Of a stretch of DNA of 64,000 bases, positions 19,359 through 28,824 are shown one piece after another. A program made the position numbers and the translations under genes. The notes under the pieces are model-generated. The model was not told the origin of the DNA, ran no database searches, and saw nothing but the letters and a program-made list of their open reading frames with translations. How positions within the stretch are numbered: position 1 is the first letter of the stretch; each line of letters starts with the position of its first letter. Source of the DNA: CANKHA01 sp963750965 (GTDB lineage: Bacteria; Pseudomonadota; Alphaproteobacteria; Rhizobiales; Xanthobacteraceae); contig CAVVSK010000004.1 in assembly GCA_963750965.1 (NCBI GenBank), positions 29,563-93,562 on the forward strand, written 5' to 3'.

Positions 19359-20738
19359 ATGGCTCAATACGACGTCGATCTCTTTATCATCGGTGCAGGC
19401 TCGGGCGGCGTGCGCGCAGCACGCATCGCCGGTGAATACGGCGCGCGGGTGATGATCGCGGAGGAAGACCGCGTCGGCGGCACATGCGTCATCCGCGGCT
19501 GCGTGCCCAAAAAGCTGCTGGTATATGCCTCGCGTTACGCTGATGATTTCATTGACGCGGCTGGCTACGGCTGGACGGTACCGCAGCCGACCTTCCAATG
19601 GCCGACTTTGATTGCCAATAAAGACGCGGAGATTGCGCGGCTGGAGCGCGCCTATGTCACGACGCTTGAGCGCGCAGGCGCGCAGCTGACGCGACAGCGC
19701 GCGCTGCTGGAAGACAGGCATACGGCCCGGCTGGCCGATGGCAGCAAGGTTAGCGCCAAATATATTCTGATTGCGACCGGTGGCGGCGCGACGCTGGGCC
19801 ACAACATTCCCGGCCTGGAGCATGTCATTTCCTCGAAGGAGGCTTTCGATCTTCCGGAACTGCCGAAAAGCATCCTGATTCAGGGTGGCGGGTATATTGC
19901 CGTTGAATTCGCCGGAATTTTCGCGGGCCTTGGCTCGAAGGTGACGCTGATCTACCGCGGTGAAAATATCCTGCGCGGCTTTGACGACGATGTGCGCGAG
20001 CACCTGCGCATGGAATTGGGAAACCGGGGCATCACGGTCCTCACCGGCAAGACGGTGGAGGCCGTCGAGGCGAGCGCCGAGGGCTATTACTCCAAACTGT
20101 CGGATGGCGCGATGATCGAAACCGACCGCGTCATGTTCGCGGTCGGGCGAAGGCCGAATGTGGAAGGACTCGGCCTGGAAGCAGCAGGCGTGAAGCTAAA
20201 TGCAAAGGCAGCGATCGCCGTCAACGAATTCTCTCAAACTTCCGTGTCGAATATCTATGCGGTTGGCGACGTTACCGACCGGATAAACCTGACGCCGGTG
20301 GCAGTCCGCGAAGGTCATTACTTCGCCGATACGGTATTCGGAAATAAGCCGATGGCGGTCGATCACGAAGATGTTCCGACCGCGGTTTTCTCGACACCGG
20401 AAGTCGGCGTTATTGGTATCACCGAAGCGAAGGCGCGCGATCAGTTTGCCAAAGTCGACATCTACAAGACCACGTTCCGGCCGATGAGGGCGACGGTGGC
20501 TGCGCGCGATACCCGCACTTTTATGAAGCTCGTGGTCGACGGCGACACGGATAGGGTGGTGGGCGTGCATATTGTGGGGCCTGACGCCGCGGAGATAATC
20601 CAGGCGGTGGGCATTGCAGTGAAGATGAAGGCAACCAAGGCGGACTTCGATGCGGTGATGGCCCTGCATCCGACCGCGGCGGAGGAACTGGTGACTATGC
20701 GGGACAAGGCGACGACGTTCGAAAAAGAGGCCAAATAA
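19359..20738 (+). CDS. gor: Glutathione-disulfide reductase
   Basis: NADPH-dependent flavoenzyme that reduces glutathione disulfide in the cytoplasm. 459 residues. The FAD-binding GAGSGGVRAARIA, redox-active disulfide GGTCVIRGCVPKK, NAD(P)-binding GGGYIAVEFAGIF, the second FAD motif YAVGDVT, and C-terminal HPTAAEE with the catalytic His-Glu are all present. It directly follows rpiA. Confidence 0.96.
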   Translation: MAQYDVDLFIIGAGSGGVRAARIAGEYGARVMIAEEDRVGGTCVIRGCVPKKLLVYASRYADDFIDAAGYGWTVPQPTFQWPTLIANKDAEIARLERAYVTTLERAGAQLTRQRALLEDRHTARLADGSKVSAKYILIATGGGATLGHNIPGLEHVISSKEAFDLPELPKSILIQGGGYIAVEFAGIFAGLGSKVTLIYRGENILRGFDDDVREHLRMELGNRGITVLTGKTVEAVEASAEGYYSKLSDGAMIETDRVMFAVGRRPNVEGLGLEAAGVKLNAKAAIAVNEFSQTSVSNIYAVGDVTDRINLTPVAVREGHYFADTVFGNKPMAVDHEDVPTAVFSTPEVGVIGITEAKARDQFAKVDIYKTTFRPMRATVAARDTRTFMKLVVDGDTDRVVGVHIVGPDAAEIIQAVGIAVKMKATKADFDAVMALHPTAAEELVTMRDKATTFEKEAK

Positions 20739-20838
20739 CCCTGGAAATCCAGCGCCGGGCGCTACCTTCAAGCTTGATCCGCCCAACCAAGCTTCTGGCT
20801 TTTTACGGGTCGCAGCGTGTATAAGCTCGCAATCCCAC

Positions 20839-20952
20839 TAGCGCGCGATCAGCAAAAGTGGGAACCGGTTTTGCCTCCGATCGCGCGCTAACTTATTAAT
20901 TTGGCGCATGATCTTATCGGCGAACCGGATTCCACTTCGCCGGATCATACGC
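20839..20952. repeat. Two adjacent palindromic repeat units upstream of aroG
   Basis: First unit, 20839-20890: perfect 12-base arms TAGCGCGCGATC / GATCGCGCGCTA enclosing AAAAGTGGGAACCGGTTTTGC. Second unit, 20904-20952: GCGCATGATC...GGATCATACGC with mismatched arms. Both belong to the GATCATGC/GTGGGAACCGG repeat family typical of Bradyrhizobium relatives. The GGAAC inside the first unit is part of the repeat and has no matching -10, so I do not call it a promoter. Confidence 0.65.
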
Positions 20953-20999
20953 TGGAAAGGCGGCCATTAGGACGCCTTAGATGCATGGAGAATCGGCTC

Positions 21000-22385
21000 A
21001 TGGCCGAGCGTTGGACGCCGGATAGCTGGCGCAAGAAACCTATCGTGCAGGTTCCGGAATACCCGGACGCGCGCGCCTTTGCTGACGTTGAAAGCAACTT
21101 ACGCAACTTCCCGCCGCTGGTCTTCGTCAAGGAAGTCCGGGACCTGAAGGCGAAGCTCGCCGCCGTGGCAGAGGGCGAAGCCTTCCTGCTGCAGGGCGGC
21201 GACTGCGCCGAAAGCTTCAAGGAGCACAAGACCGACTATATCCGCGACTATTTCCAGCTGTTCCTGCAGATGGCGTTGATCCTGACGTTCGCCGGCAACA
21301 CCAATGTCGTGAAGGTCGGACGCGTTGCCGGACAGTTCGCCAAGCCGCGCACGTCGCCGACCGAAAAACGGAATGGCACCGAGCTCGTGAGCTATCACGG
21401 CGACATCATCAACGGCCCGGATTTCACCCCGGAGTCGCGCACGCCGGACCCGCGCCGGCAGCTGCAGGCCTACCGGCAATCAGCGGCGACGTTGAATTTC
21501 CTGCGCGCGCTGCTCGACGGCGGCTATGCCTCCCTCGACAACGCGCATCGCTGGGAACTGAAATTCATGGAAGGCACCCAGATCGAGAGCCGCTACAAGG
21601 CGCTGGCGGACGAGATCAGGCGCACGGTCGATGTCAACAAACTCCTCGGCATCACGGCGGAGAATACGCTCGCTCTGCGTACCACGAGCTTCTACACCAG
21701 CCACGAGGCCTTGCTGCTGGCTTACGAGGAAGCATTGACCCGCCGGGATGAAGCGATGGGCTCTGGCGATCATGTGGCCACCTCCGCGCACTTCATCTGG
21801 ATTGGCGACCGGACCCGCCAGGTCGATGGTGCGCATGTGGAATATTGCCGCGGCGTGGTCAATCCGCTCGGGCTCAAATGCGGCCCCACGCTGGAACGCG
21901 ACGATCTGCTGCGGCTGATCGATACCCTGAACCCGAAGAACGAGGCTGGACGGCTCACTTTGATCTGCCGCTTCGGGGCCGGCAAAGTCGACACGCATCT
22001 GCCGAAGGTTATCCGCGCCGTGAAGGAATCCGGCCGCAAGGTCGTCTGGTCGTGCGATCCGATGCATGGCAACACGATCACCGCCGGCACTGGCCACAAG
22101 ACCCGACCGTTCGACAGCATCGTCAAAGAGGTGGATAGCTTCTTCGCCATCCATCACGCGGAAGGGACAATTCCGGGCGGCGTACATATCGAGATGACCG
22201 GCCAGAACGTCACGGAGTGCACCGGCGGCGCCGCGCGGATCACCGAAGCTGATCTCTCGCGCCAGTATGACACCGGATGCGACCCGCGGCTCAACGCCAC
22301 CCAGGCGCTGCACTTGGCTTTCTTGCTGGCCGAACTGCTGAAGAACGAGGCGACCAGGCCGATGCCAGTGGCGGCGGGACTCTGA
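21000..22385 (+). CDS. aroG: Class II 3-deoxy-7-phosphoheptulonate (DAHP) synthase
   Basis: First enzyme of the shikimate pathway, joining phosphoenolpyruvate and erythrose 4-phosphate. 461 residues from the ATG at 21000 (MAERWTPDSWR); a longer frame to 20901 runs into repeat DNA. It is the plant-type class II form: GGDCAESF with the metal-binding Cys, GRVAGQFAKPR, HEALLLAYEEAL, SAHFIWIGDRTRQ, WSCDPMHGNT and GGVHIEMTGQNVTEC are all recognisable. It is followed by nadE on the same strand. Confidence 0.96.
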   Translation: MAERWTPDSWRKKPIVQVPEYPDARAFADVESNLRNFPPLVFVKEVRDLKAKLAAVAEGEAFLLQGGDCAESFKEHKTDYIRDYFQLFLQMALILTFAGNTNVVKVGRVAGQFAKPRTSPTEKRNGTELVSYHGDIINGPDFTPESRTPDPRRQLQAYRQSAATLNFLRALLDGGYASLDNAHRWELKFMEGTQIESRYKALADEIRRTVDVNKLLGITAENTLALRTTSFYTSHEALLLAYEEALTRRDEAMGSGDHVATSAHFIWIGDRTRQVDGAHVEYCRGVVNPLGLKCGPTLERDDLLRLIDTLNPKNEAGRLTLICRFGAGKVDTHLPKVIRAVKESGRKVVWSCDPMHGNTITAGTGHKTRPFDSIVKEVDSFFAIHHAEGTIPGGVHIEMTGQNVTECTGGAARITEADLSRQYDTGCDPRLNATQALHLAFLLAELLKNEATRPMPVAAGL

Positions 22386-22437
22386 TCGCGCGCCTCCGGC
22401 ATTGCCGGCAACGCGGGGGACGCGCTATGCCTGCGGC

Positions 22438-24183
22438 ATGAGCGCGCCTCCTGCCAACCGCCTGGCGATTACCCTCGCACAGCTCAATCCGATCGTCGGC
22501 GACGTTTCCGGCAACGCGGAGAAGGTGCGCGCGGCGCGCAGGCGCGCGTCGGCCGACGGTGCCGATCTCGTCATTTTCCCCGAATTGTTCATCGCCGGCT
22601 ATTCGCCGGAGGATCTCGTGCTGAAGCCGGCTTTCCAGGCGGCATGCCGGGCGGCGGTGGAGAGCCTGGCGCGTGAGACGGCGGATGGCGGCCCGGCGTT
22701 GATCCTCGGCACGCCCTGGGTCGAGGACGGCAAGCTGTATAATGCGCTCGCGTTACTCGATGGCGGTTTCATCGCCGCGCTGCGCTTTAAAGTCGATCTG
22801 CCGAATTACGGTGTGTTCGACGAAAAGCGTGTCTTCGCACCAGGGCCGATGCCAGGCCCGGTTAATTTTCGCGGCGTGCGGCTCGGCATCCCCATTTGCG
22901 AAGACATCTGGCGCGAGGAAGTTGTCGAGTGCCTAGCGGAGACAGGTTCCGAACTCCTGCTGGTGCCGAACGGCTCACCTTACTGGGGCGACAAGGACGA
23001 TATTCGGCTCAACATTGCCGTGGCGCGCGTCACCGAGCACGGCCTGCCGCTGATCTATCTGAATGAGGTCGGCGGTCAGGACGAAGTGGTGTTCGACGGC
23101 GCGTCCTTCGGTTTGCATGCCGATCGTTCAATTGCATTCCAGCTTCCGCCTTTCCGTGAAGCGCTGGTCACTGTTCATTGGGAGCGCATGGGGAACACCT
23201 GGCGCTGCGTCGACGGGCCAGTGGAAAAGCTGGACGACCGCGACCAGTCGGACTACGCCGCCTGCGTGCTCGGACTGCGCGATTACGTCGACAAGAACGG
23301 CTTCAAAGGCGTTGTGTTCGGGCTATCCGGGGGAGTCGATTCGGCGCTTTGCGCCGCCATGGCGGTCGACGCGCTCGGTGCTGATCGCGTGCGCTGCGTG
23401 ATGCTGCCTTACCGTTACACCTCCAAGCAGTCGCTCGAGGACGCTGCGTCGGCTGCGAAAGCCCTTGGTATCAGCTACGAGGTGGTGCCGATCGCTCCCG
23501 CCATCGAGGGTTTGGAAGCGGTGTTGAAGCCGCTATTCACCGATCTCCCGCGCGATGTCACGGAAGAGAACCTGCAAGCGCGGGCGCGCGGCGTCATCCT
23601 GATGGCGATTTCCAACAAATTCGGATTGATGGTGGTGACGACCGGGAACAAGTCGGAAATGTCGGTCGGCTATGCCACGCTCTATGGCGACATGAACGGC
23701 GGCTTCAATCCGATTAAGGATCTCTACAAAACCCAGGTCTATAGGCTCTCCCACCTGCGCAACCGCTGGAAGCCGGTCGGTGCGCTGGGGCCAAGCGGCA
23801 GGGTGATGCCGGAAAATATTCTGACGCGCGCGCCCTCGGCGGAGCTGCGCGAGGACCAGAAGGACCAGGACACGCTGCCGCCCTATGACATCCTTGATGG
23901 TATTCTTTATCGCCTCATCGAACTGGAGGAGCCGGTAGCTACCATCGCTGCCGCCGGCTTCGATATCGAAGCGGTGAAGAAGGTGGACCGCATGGTCAAC
24001 CTTGCCGAATACAAACGCCGCCAGGCGGCGCCGGGCGTGAAAGTGACGCTAAAGAATTTCGGCCGCGACCGCCGCTATCCGATCACCAACCGTTTCCGCG
24101 ATTTCGGAGCGCCGCTGCCCGAGCCCGACCTCACGCTTCTGAAACCAGGCGCCACCGCAAAAGGCGACGCGTTCGATTTTTGA
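22438..24183 (+). CDS. nadE: Glutamine-dependent NAD(+) synthetase
   Basis: Makes NAD from nicotinic acid adenine dinucleotide, ATP and glutamine. 581 residues from the ATG at 22438; an in-frame TTG at 22402 is less likely. The N-terminal nitrilase-type glutaminase domain (about 1-270) carries the Glu (FPELFIAGYSPEDL), Lys (FKVDLPNYGVFDEKR) and Cys (PICEDIW) triad. The C-terminal synthetase domain has the PP-loop FGLSGGVDSAL, TTGNKSEMSVGY and the YGDMNGGFNPIKDL segment. Complete. Confidence 0.96.
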   Translation: MSAPPANRLAITLAQLNPIVGDVSGNAEKVRAARRRASADGADLVIFPELFIAGYSPEDLVLKPAFQAACRAAVESLARETADGGPALILGTPWVEDGKLYNALALLDGGFIAALRFKVDLPNYGVFDEKRVFAPGPMPGPVNFRGVRLGIPICEDIWREEVVECLAETGSELLLVPNGSPYWGDKDDIRLNIAVARVTEHGLPLIYLNEVGGQDEVVFDGASFGLHADRSIAFQLPPFREALVTVHWERMGNTWRCVDGPVEKLDDRDQSDYAACVLGLRDYVDKNGFKGVVFGLSGGVDSALCAAMAVDALGADRVRCVMLPYRYTSKQSLEDAASAAKALGISYEVVPIAPAIEGLEAVLKPLFTDLPRDVTEENLQARARGVILMAISNKFGLMVVTTGNKSEMSVGYATLYGDMNGGFNPIKDLYKTQVYRLSHLRNRWKPVGALGPSGRVMPENILTRAPSAELREDQKDQDTLPPYDILDGILYRLIELEEPVATIAAAGFDIEAVKKVDRMVNLAEYKRRQAAPGVKVTLKNFGRDRRYPITNRFRDFGAPLPEPDLTLLKPGATAKGDAFDF

Positions 24184-24198
24184 TGCGCAGCGGCAGAA

Positions 24199-25305
24199 CT
24201 AACGGGCGGGAACGTAAGTGGGCCCAACTGTCCGCACCTGACGCTTTTCACCCGTAGCCGCGGTTGATTCGGTCGAGGGAGCCGTGGCGGGCGCCGTGGC
24301 GGGTGTTTGCGCCGGTTTGTTGGTGCGGGGGTCGATACGTTTGCCTGGGGCATCGAGTTTCGGCTGCGACAGCTGCTTGGCGCGTTCGTCGGTAACGATG
24401 ATATCGCCTTGTTCGATGGTGCTATCGTCAAGCTGCTTGAGTGCATCCGCCCAGGTCTGACCGGCACGCTTGCAGCTGCAGGCCTTGTTGACTTCCTTGC
24501 GATAGGCGAAGGCGGTCGGCAGGTCGGAATAGGGGTGACCGTGCAGCGATACCGCTTGACTGATTTCCTCCCCAGGATTGCGGTAGGTGTACAATTGGAC
24601 TTCCGCCGCCGGGCACATGCGCTGGCAGGCTTGCTCGTCCTCAGGGAAGCGGCTTGGCGACGTCGAATAGGAAACCGGAAAGAAATACCCGTCGCATGTG
24701 CGGACGCAGACCGTGCGGAACGTCGACGATTGATAGGGTTCAACGGGCGCCATGATGGACTCCGACCCGGTGCCCGGCCCGAATAGCGTATCGAAGAAAC
24801 CGCGCTGCTGAGGCGCGGCCGCAGTCCGATACTGCGGCCCGCAATCGTTTTCGGCGAGCGCTACCAGGACCGAACGGCGCTGACCTTCGCGCCCGGCAGT
24901 GTTGCCTTGCAGCTGTTGCAGCGTGCCGAGGATCTGAGCGAGATTGGACCGCATCTGCTGGATTTGATTGTTGATCTGGCCGCATTGCGGCGGCTGGCCG
25001 CTGAACAGCGAGAAAAAGCCAACGCCCTGGCAGCCTACCCGGCGCGATTGCTCCACCAGCCTGTCAAGCTCGGCTTGTTGCTTGTTGGCGGAGTCTTCGT
25101 AACGCCTGATTTGCTCGGCACGGGCGGGGTCGGCGGTGCCGCGATCGAGCGCGGAAAGCTGGGTTTCCAGCCGTACGCAGATGGGGTTGCGGCCGCCCGT
25201 TCCCGGCGGAGCGGAAAAATTTTGCGCCCGCACAGGTAGCGCCGAGCCAATGAGAATCAGCGCCGCGCAGACGCTGAGATTGATTTTTTGCATCGCGATA
25301 TTCAT
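24199..25305 (-). CDS. DUF2865 domain exported protein
   Basis: 368 residues from the ATG at 25305 with a signal peptide ending near PVRAQ. A coiled-coil-prone region (about 45-140, rich in Gln) precedes the conserved DUF2865 core, marked by TFRTVCVRTCDGYFFP, CQRMCPAAEVQLYTY and several paired cysteines. The C-terminal 60 residues are a low-complexity Ala/Thr/Pro tail. The family is found mainly in Hyphomicrobiales and has no known function. It is convergent with nadE. Confidence 0.85.
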   Translation of the reverse strand: MNIAMQKINLSVCAALILIGSALPVRAQNFSAPPGTGGRNPICVRLETQLSALDRGTADPARAEQIRRYEDSANKQQAELDRLVEQSRRVGCQGVGFFSLFSGQPPQCGQINNQIQQMRSNLAQILGTLQQLQGNTAGREGQRRSVLVALAENDCGPQYRTAAAPQQRGFFDTLFGPGTGSESIMAPVEPYQSSTFRTVCVRTCDGYFFPVSYSTSPSRFPEDEQACQRMCPAAEVQLYTYRNPGEEISQAVSLHGHPYSDLPTAFAYRKEVNKACSCKRAGQTWADALKQLDDSTIEQGDIIVTDERAKQLSQPKLDAPGKRIDPRTNKPAQTPATAPATAPSTESTAATGEKRQVRTVGPTYVPAR

Positions 25306-25395
25306 CAGCAAAGGTCGTCCGGCTATCGGTGCTCGTGAGCTAGTTTATAACGGATTCTGCGTCCATGCGAGCGGCCAAGAGGTTGAATGAAAGCC

Positions 25396-26031
25396 TTATT
25401 CAGCATCGGGCTGATTCTCCGGCCGCGCCTTGTCAAAGGCCGGCAGCTTGAGGCAGGCCTCGTTCACCGCGGCGATCTTCGGGAAAGCATCGAGCGGCAC
25501 CTTCAAGAGGCGCGCATTGTTGACCTGCGGAACAAGGCAAATGTCGCCCAGTCCCGGCTGCGAACCAAAAGCGTAAGGACCGGGCTGGATCATTTTCTCG
25601 ACCGCCTCGAACCCGGAAATCACCCAATGGTGATACCAGGCATCGATCGCGGCCTGGTTCTGGCCCATTTCATTTTTCAGGTATTGCAGCGTGCCGAGGT
25701 TGTTCAGCGGATGAATATCGCAGGCGATGATCTGCGACACCGCGCGCACGCGCGCGCGTGAAATTGGATCTGCCGGTAGCAGAGGCGGCTGCGGATAGAT
25801 TTCATTCAGATAGCCGATGATGGCGAGCGACTGAACGATCACCTCGCCGTCCTGCAGCTTCAGCGATGGAACCCGCATCTGGGGGTTAACTGCCCGATAT
25901 TCCTCGCTGCGATGGCGGCCACCGTCTTTTCGCAGGTGGATGGGGATGATCTCGTAGGCGACAGATTTGAGATTGAGCGCAATACGCACGCGATAAGCCG
26001 CGGACGAGCGGAAATAGGAATAAAGTTTCAC
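25396..26031 (-). CDS. maiA: Maleylacetoacetate isomerase
   Basis: Zeta-class GST-fold enzyme of tyrosine and homogentisate breakdown. 211 residues from the GTG at 26031, which has GAGGGG upstream and gives the standard beginning KLYSYFRSSAAYRVRIALN with the SSxxxR(V)R glutathione site. VNPQMRVPSLKL, QSLAIIGYLNE, ACDIHPLNNL and the PGLGDICLVPQ box are typical. A GTG at 26049 is a possible earlier start. No fumarylacetoacetase or hmgA is next to it. Confidence 0.92.
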   Translation of the reverse strand: MKLYSYFRSSAAYRVRIALNLKSVAYEIIPIHLRKDGGRHRSEEYRAVNPQMRVPSLKLQDGEVIVQSLAIIGYLNEIYPQPPLLPADPISRARVRAVSQIIACDIHPLNNLGTLQYLKNEMGQNQAAIDAWYHHWVISGFEAVEKMIQPGPYAFGSQPGLGDICLVPQVNNARLLKVPLDAFPKIAAVNEACLKLPAFDKARPENQPDAE

Positions 26032-26126
26032 CGGTGACCCCTCTGACACGGCAATTGCCTGCGCCCCTGCGTCAAAATCATGGCGCAGGAAGTAGAGGGG
26101 ATGGTATTAAGATACTTAGGGCGTGA

Positions 26127-26540
26127 CTAGGCCGGCATCCGCAGCGTCGAAAGCATTTCGGTGCAGCACTCTGCGCAACTCGCGCAGGCATCGGCACAGA
26201 CTCGGCAATGTTTGTGCTTATCCGCATGGCGGCTGCATTCGCTGGCGCAGGCGCGGCAAAACGCGATGCACGTCGTGAGCTGGGCCTCCAGCGGCTGGCG
26301 GTTTCCCGCCTTATTCGCCCGCGCCATGACGCTGCCGGTGGCGGCGCACACAGCCGCGCAATCCAAGTTCAGACGGATGCACGAAATCAAGGTTTCAACG
26401 TGTTTTTCCGAGAGGCAGGCATCCGCGCAGGCCGTGCAGGTCTCGATGCAAAGCGAGCACGCATCGATGCAAGCCGAGATCGCGTCGGAGTGAGCCGGAT
26501 GCTCGGGATGGGAGCGAAACATGGCGCGCACGACTGACAT
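26127..26540 (-). CDS. Four-helix-bundle copper-binding protein (Csp/DUF326 type)
   Basis: 137 residues with 19 cysteines, most in CxxxC and CxxC spacings along predicted helices (about 22-42, 52-68, 85-103, 110-131). This is the layout of copper storage proteins, which line the inside of a helical bundle with Cys and bind many Cu(I) ions. No signal peptide is visible, so a cytosolic Csp3-like protein is likely. A palindromic sigma-EcfG-type promoter lies 44-68 bases upstream, suggesting stress induction. Copper binding is inferred, not shown. Confidence 0.85.
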   Translation of the reverse strand: MSVVRAMFRSHPEHPAHSDAISACIDACSLCIETCTACADACLSEKHVETLISCIRLNLDCAAVCAATGSVMARANKAGNRQPLEAQLTTCIAFCRACASECSRHADKHKHCRVCADACASCAECCTEMLSTLRMPA

Positions 26541-26581
26541 TGCGGATCTCTTTCAGTTGGCTCGACGGTGTAAGCCGTTGA

Positions 26582-26608
26582 GGAACGGCCATCACGCTGG
26601 TTGGTTCC
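26582..26608. promoter_or_regulatory. Palindromic sigma-EcfG-type promoter upstream of the copper-storage gene
   Basis: GGAAC at 26582-26586 and GTTCC at 26604-26608 are separated by 17 bases, so each strand reads GGAAC-N17-GTT. On the minus strand it is GGAAC-N16-CGTT, an exact match to the EcfG consensus, about 44 bases from the Csp start. On the plus strand the -10 would be GGTT, and no convincing gene follows. Confidence 0.65.
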
Positions 26609-26808
26609 GCGCTTTTTCCGGTTCCATGGAGTTCCATAAAGCTCCTGCTTCCGCGCCGATTGCGACGCGTGCCCAAGGAGGTGGGAACCGAGTGGCCGAT
26701 GTAACATTCACCGACCTCACGAGTTAGCGCGCGCAGCGCAGGCGCGAAGAAATAGCAGCCGTTGCACCGCTTAGCAGATCGACCGTTTGTACCGCGAATG
26801 TGATGCGG

Positions 26809-27120
26809 TCAGCGCATGCACTCGATGGCGACGTAGTCGTCGCAGCTGTTGCCCTGGCAGCGGCCCGAGGCGGCCGCGGGGACCGCGCCGGTAATGTCGT
26901 CCTTGTCCACTTTACGGTAGGAAACCGCATGGCTGAATTCGCGCGAACGGCAATAGGCGGCCGCGATCGCAGCCCCGCAGGTCGCGCCGCTGGCAAGGCA
27001 GCGGTCGACGCCATAGCCATACGGATTATTTGCGATAATAAACATGCGTCGCTCCGCGCTCGCGGCGTTCGCACTCAAAAGGGCGGCGGCGAAAGCCAGA
27101 AGCGCATAAATGGATCGCAT
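26809..27120 (-). CDS. Small exported Cys-containing protein of unknown function
   Basis: 103 residues from the ATG at 27120. A clear signal peptide ends with NAASA near residue 22. The mature part contains six cysteines (RCLASGATC, AAAYCRSREF, GRCQGNSC, IECMR), which could form three disulfides in the periplasm. I do not recognise a named domain; proteins with the MFIIANNPYGYG stretch occur as hypothetical proteins in related bacteria. The frame is open upstream to 27324, but the signal peptide fixes the start. Confidence 0.65.
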   Translation of the reverse strand: MRSIYALLAFAAALLSANAASAERRMFIIANNPYGYGVDRCLASGATCGAAIAAAYCRSREFSHAVSYRKVDKDDITGAVPAAASGRCQGNSCDDYVAIECMR

Positions 27121-27477
27121 GGGAACGCGCTCTGCTAACGGACTGCTGCGTTTGCGAAGATTGGAAGGAAAGCCTTGAGAGATCGTTAACTGAGTCGCAG
27201 AGCGCAGACGGCCTTTGGGACAGGCTGAAATCCCAAATAAAGACACCCCTAGCGGTACTTGACGCCAACCCCTGGCTTGCTCATTCTCCCGGCCCATGAA
27301 GCGCGGTTGCCTCCAGAGCGGCATTTGCCGGGAAATTATTAGCTAGCTCACCGCTGGCTGAGGCCGCCTTTTCTCTCCGTTCCGAAGAAAATGGATGCCC
27401 GGCCAGCAGGCCAGGCGGTGATTTTTTGGCAATTTTTTCGTCCAAAGGCAGCGCCGAACGGGCACGACAAGGACAGG
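27121..27477. other. Intergenic region without a recognisable gene
   Basis: Divergent spacer of about 357 bases between the small exported protein and cysS. It must hold both promoters. I see no EcfG motif with a -10, no T-box-like structure and no conserved small frame. Confidence 0.5.
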
Positions 27478-28824
27478 ATGGAACTCAAACTCTACGATAC
27501 CCTCACGCGCGAAAAGCGGGTTTTTCAGCCGATCGATGACGCGCGCGTGCGCATGTATGTCTGCGGGCCGACGGTCTACGACTTCGCCCATATCGGCAAT
27601 GCGCGGCCGGTCATCGTATTCGACGTGCTCTATCGCCTGCTGCGGCATCTCTACGGCGCCGGGCATGTGGCTTATGTGCGCAACATCACCGACGTGGACG
27701 ACAAGATCAACGCACGCGCTGCAGAGCGCGGGATTTCGATTCGCGAACTCACTGAGACCACCTACGAGGATTTCAAGGAAGACGTCGCGGCACTAGGCTG
27801 CCTGCCGCCGACACTGGAGCCGCGGGCGACCGAGCATATTGAGGAAATGAAGACATTGGTTGAGCGGCTCATTGCCTCCGGTCATGCCTATACGGCCGAG
27901 GAGCATGTGCTCTTCAGCGTGCCGTCGATGCCGGACTATGGCGAACTCTCGAAGCGTCCACTGAAAGACATGATCGCCGGCGCGCGTGTGGAGGTCGCAC
28001 CGTACAAGCGCGACCCGATGGATTTCGTGCTGTGGAAGCCCTCAAAGGAAGACGAGCCGGCCTGGCCGTCACCGGCCGGCATCAAGACGCCAGGGCGACC
28101 GGGCTGGCATATCGAATGTTCCGCAATGTCATGGAAGCATCTCGGCGAGACTTTCGACATTCACGGCGGCGGCATTGACCTCGTGTTTCCGCATCACGAG
28201 AACGAGATCGCGCAATCACGCTGCGCCTTTCACACCGGCGTGATGGCAAATTTTTGGATGCACAACGGCTTCCTGCAGGTCGAAGGCGAGAAGATGGCAA
28301 AGTCGGCGGGAAATTTTGTTACTATCCGCGAATTGCTCGCCGATTGGCCGGGGGATGTGATCCGCGTCGCAATGCTCGGCACGCATTATCGCCAGCCGAT
28401 CAACTGGACCCTGAAAAATCTCGAAAGCGCGGATAAGGCGCTCGCCAGCTGGCTCGATGCTGCCGCGGATGCGGCAGAAGACCGGCCGGCGCCCTCGATT
28501 GTCGAGGCATTGCTGGACGACCTGAATACGCCGCAGGTGATCGCCGAAATGCATGCCCTGCGAAATCGTGCCGGCCATAAATCGTTGGCTGGGACGCTGC
28601 GTTTTCTCGGCGTGCGCGGCGCAGCTTATGCCGTTTGGAAGGCCCAGCGTGCGCGCAAGCTGGAAATTTCCGAAGCGGAGATCGAACGGCTGGTTTCATC
28701 GCGTCTGGCCGCGCGCAAGGCCAAGAATTTCGCCGAATCCGACCGTATCCGCGACGAGCTGGCCGCCATGGGCGTTATGCTGAAGGATTCGAAGGATGGC
28801 ACCACCTGGGAGATCGCCCCGTGA
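27478..28824 (+). CDS. cysS: Cysteinyl-tRNA synthetase
   Basis: Class I aminoacyl-tRNA synthetase, 448 residues from the ATG at 27478, which has GGACAGG just upstream. The zinc-binding VCGPTVYDFAHIGN with the HIGN signature, HIECSAMSWKHLG, the HGGGIDLVFPHHENEIAQS segment and the KMAKSAGN loop are all intact. The stop overlaps the next ATG by one base (TGATG), so cysS leads an operon with the acetyltransferase, a 37-residue peptide and cimA. Confidence 0.97.
   Translation: MELKLYDTLTREKRVFQPIDDARVRMYVCGPTVYDFAHIGNARPVIVFDVLYRLLRHLYGAGHVAYVRNITDVDDKINARAAERGISIRELTETTYEDFKEDVAALGCLPPTLEPRATEHIEEMKTLVERLIASGHAYTAEEHVLFSVPSMPDYGELSKRPLKDMIAGARVEVAPYKRDPMDFVLWKPSKEDEPAWPSPAGIKTPGRPGWHIECSAMSWKHLGETFDIHGGGIDLVFPHHENEIAQSRCAFHTGVMANFWMHNGFLQVEGEKMAKSAGNFVTIRELLADWPGDVIRVAMLGTHYRQPINWTLKNLESADKALASWLDAAADAAEDRPAPSIVEALLDDLNTPQVIAEMHALRNRAGHKSLAGTLRFLGVRGAAYAVWKAQRARKLEISEAEIERLVSSRLAARKAKNFAESDRIRDELAAMGVMLKDSKDGTTWEIAP

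Noticed and set aside
20856..20890. GGAAC as an EcfG -35 upstream of aroG
   Set aside because: It is part of the repeat core GTGGGAACCGG, and no GTT lies 16-18 bases downstream.
26617..26727. Small plus-strand frame downstream of the palindromic EcfG site
   Set aside because: It has no protein-like composition, no Shine-Dalgarno sequence at a start and no recognised family; the palindrome alone does not make it a gene.
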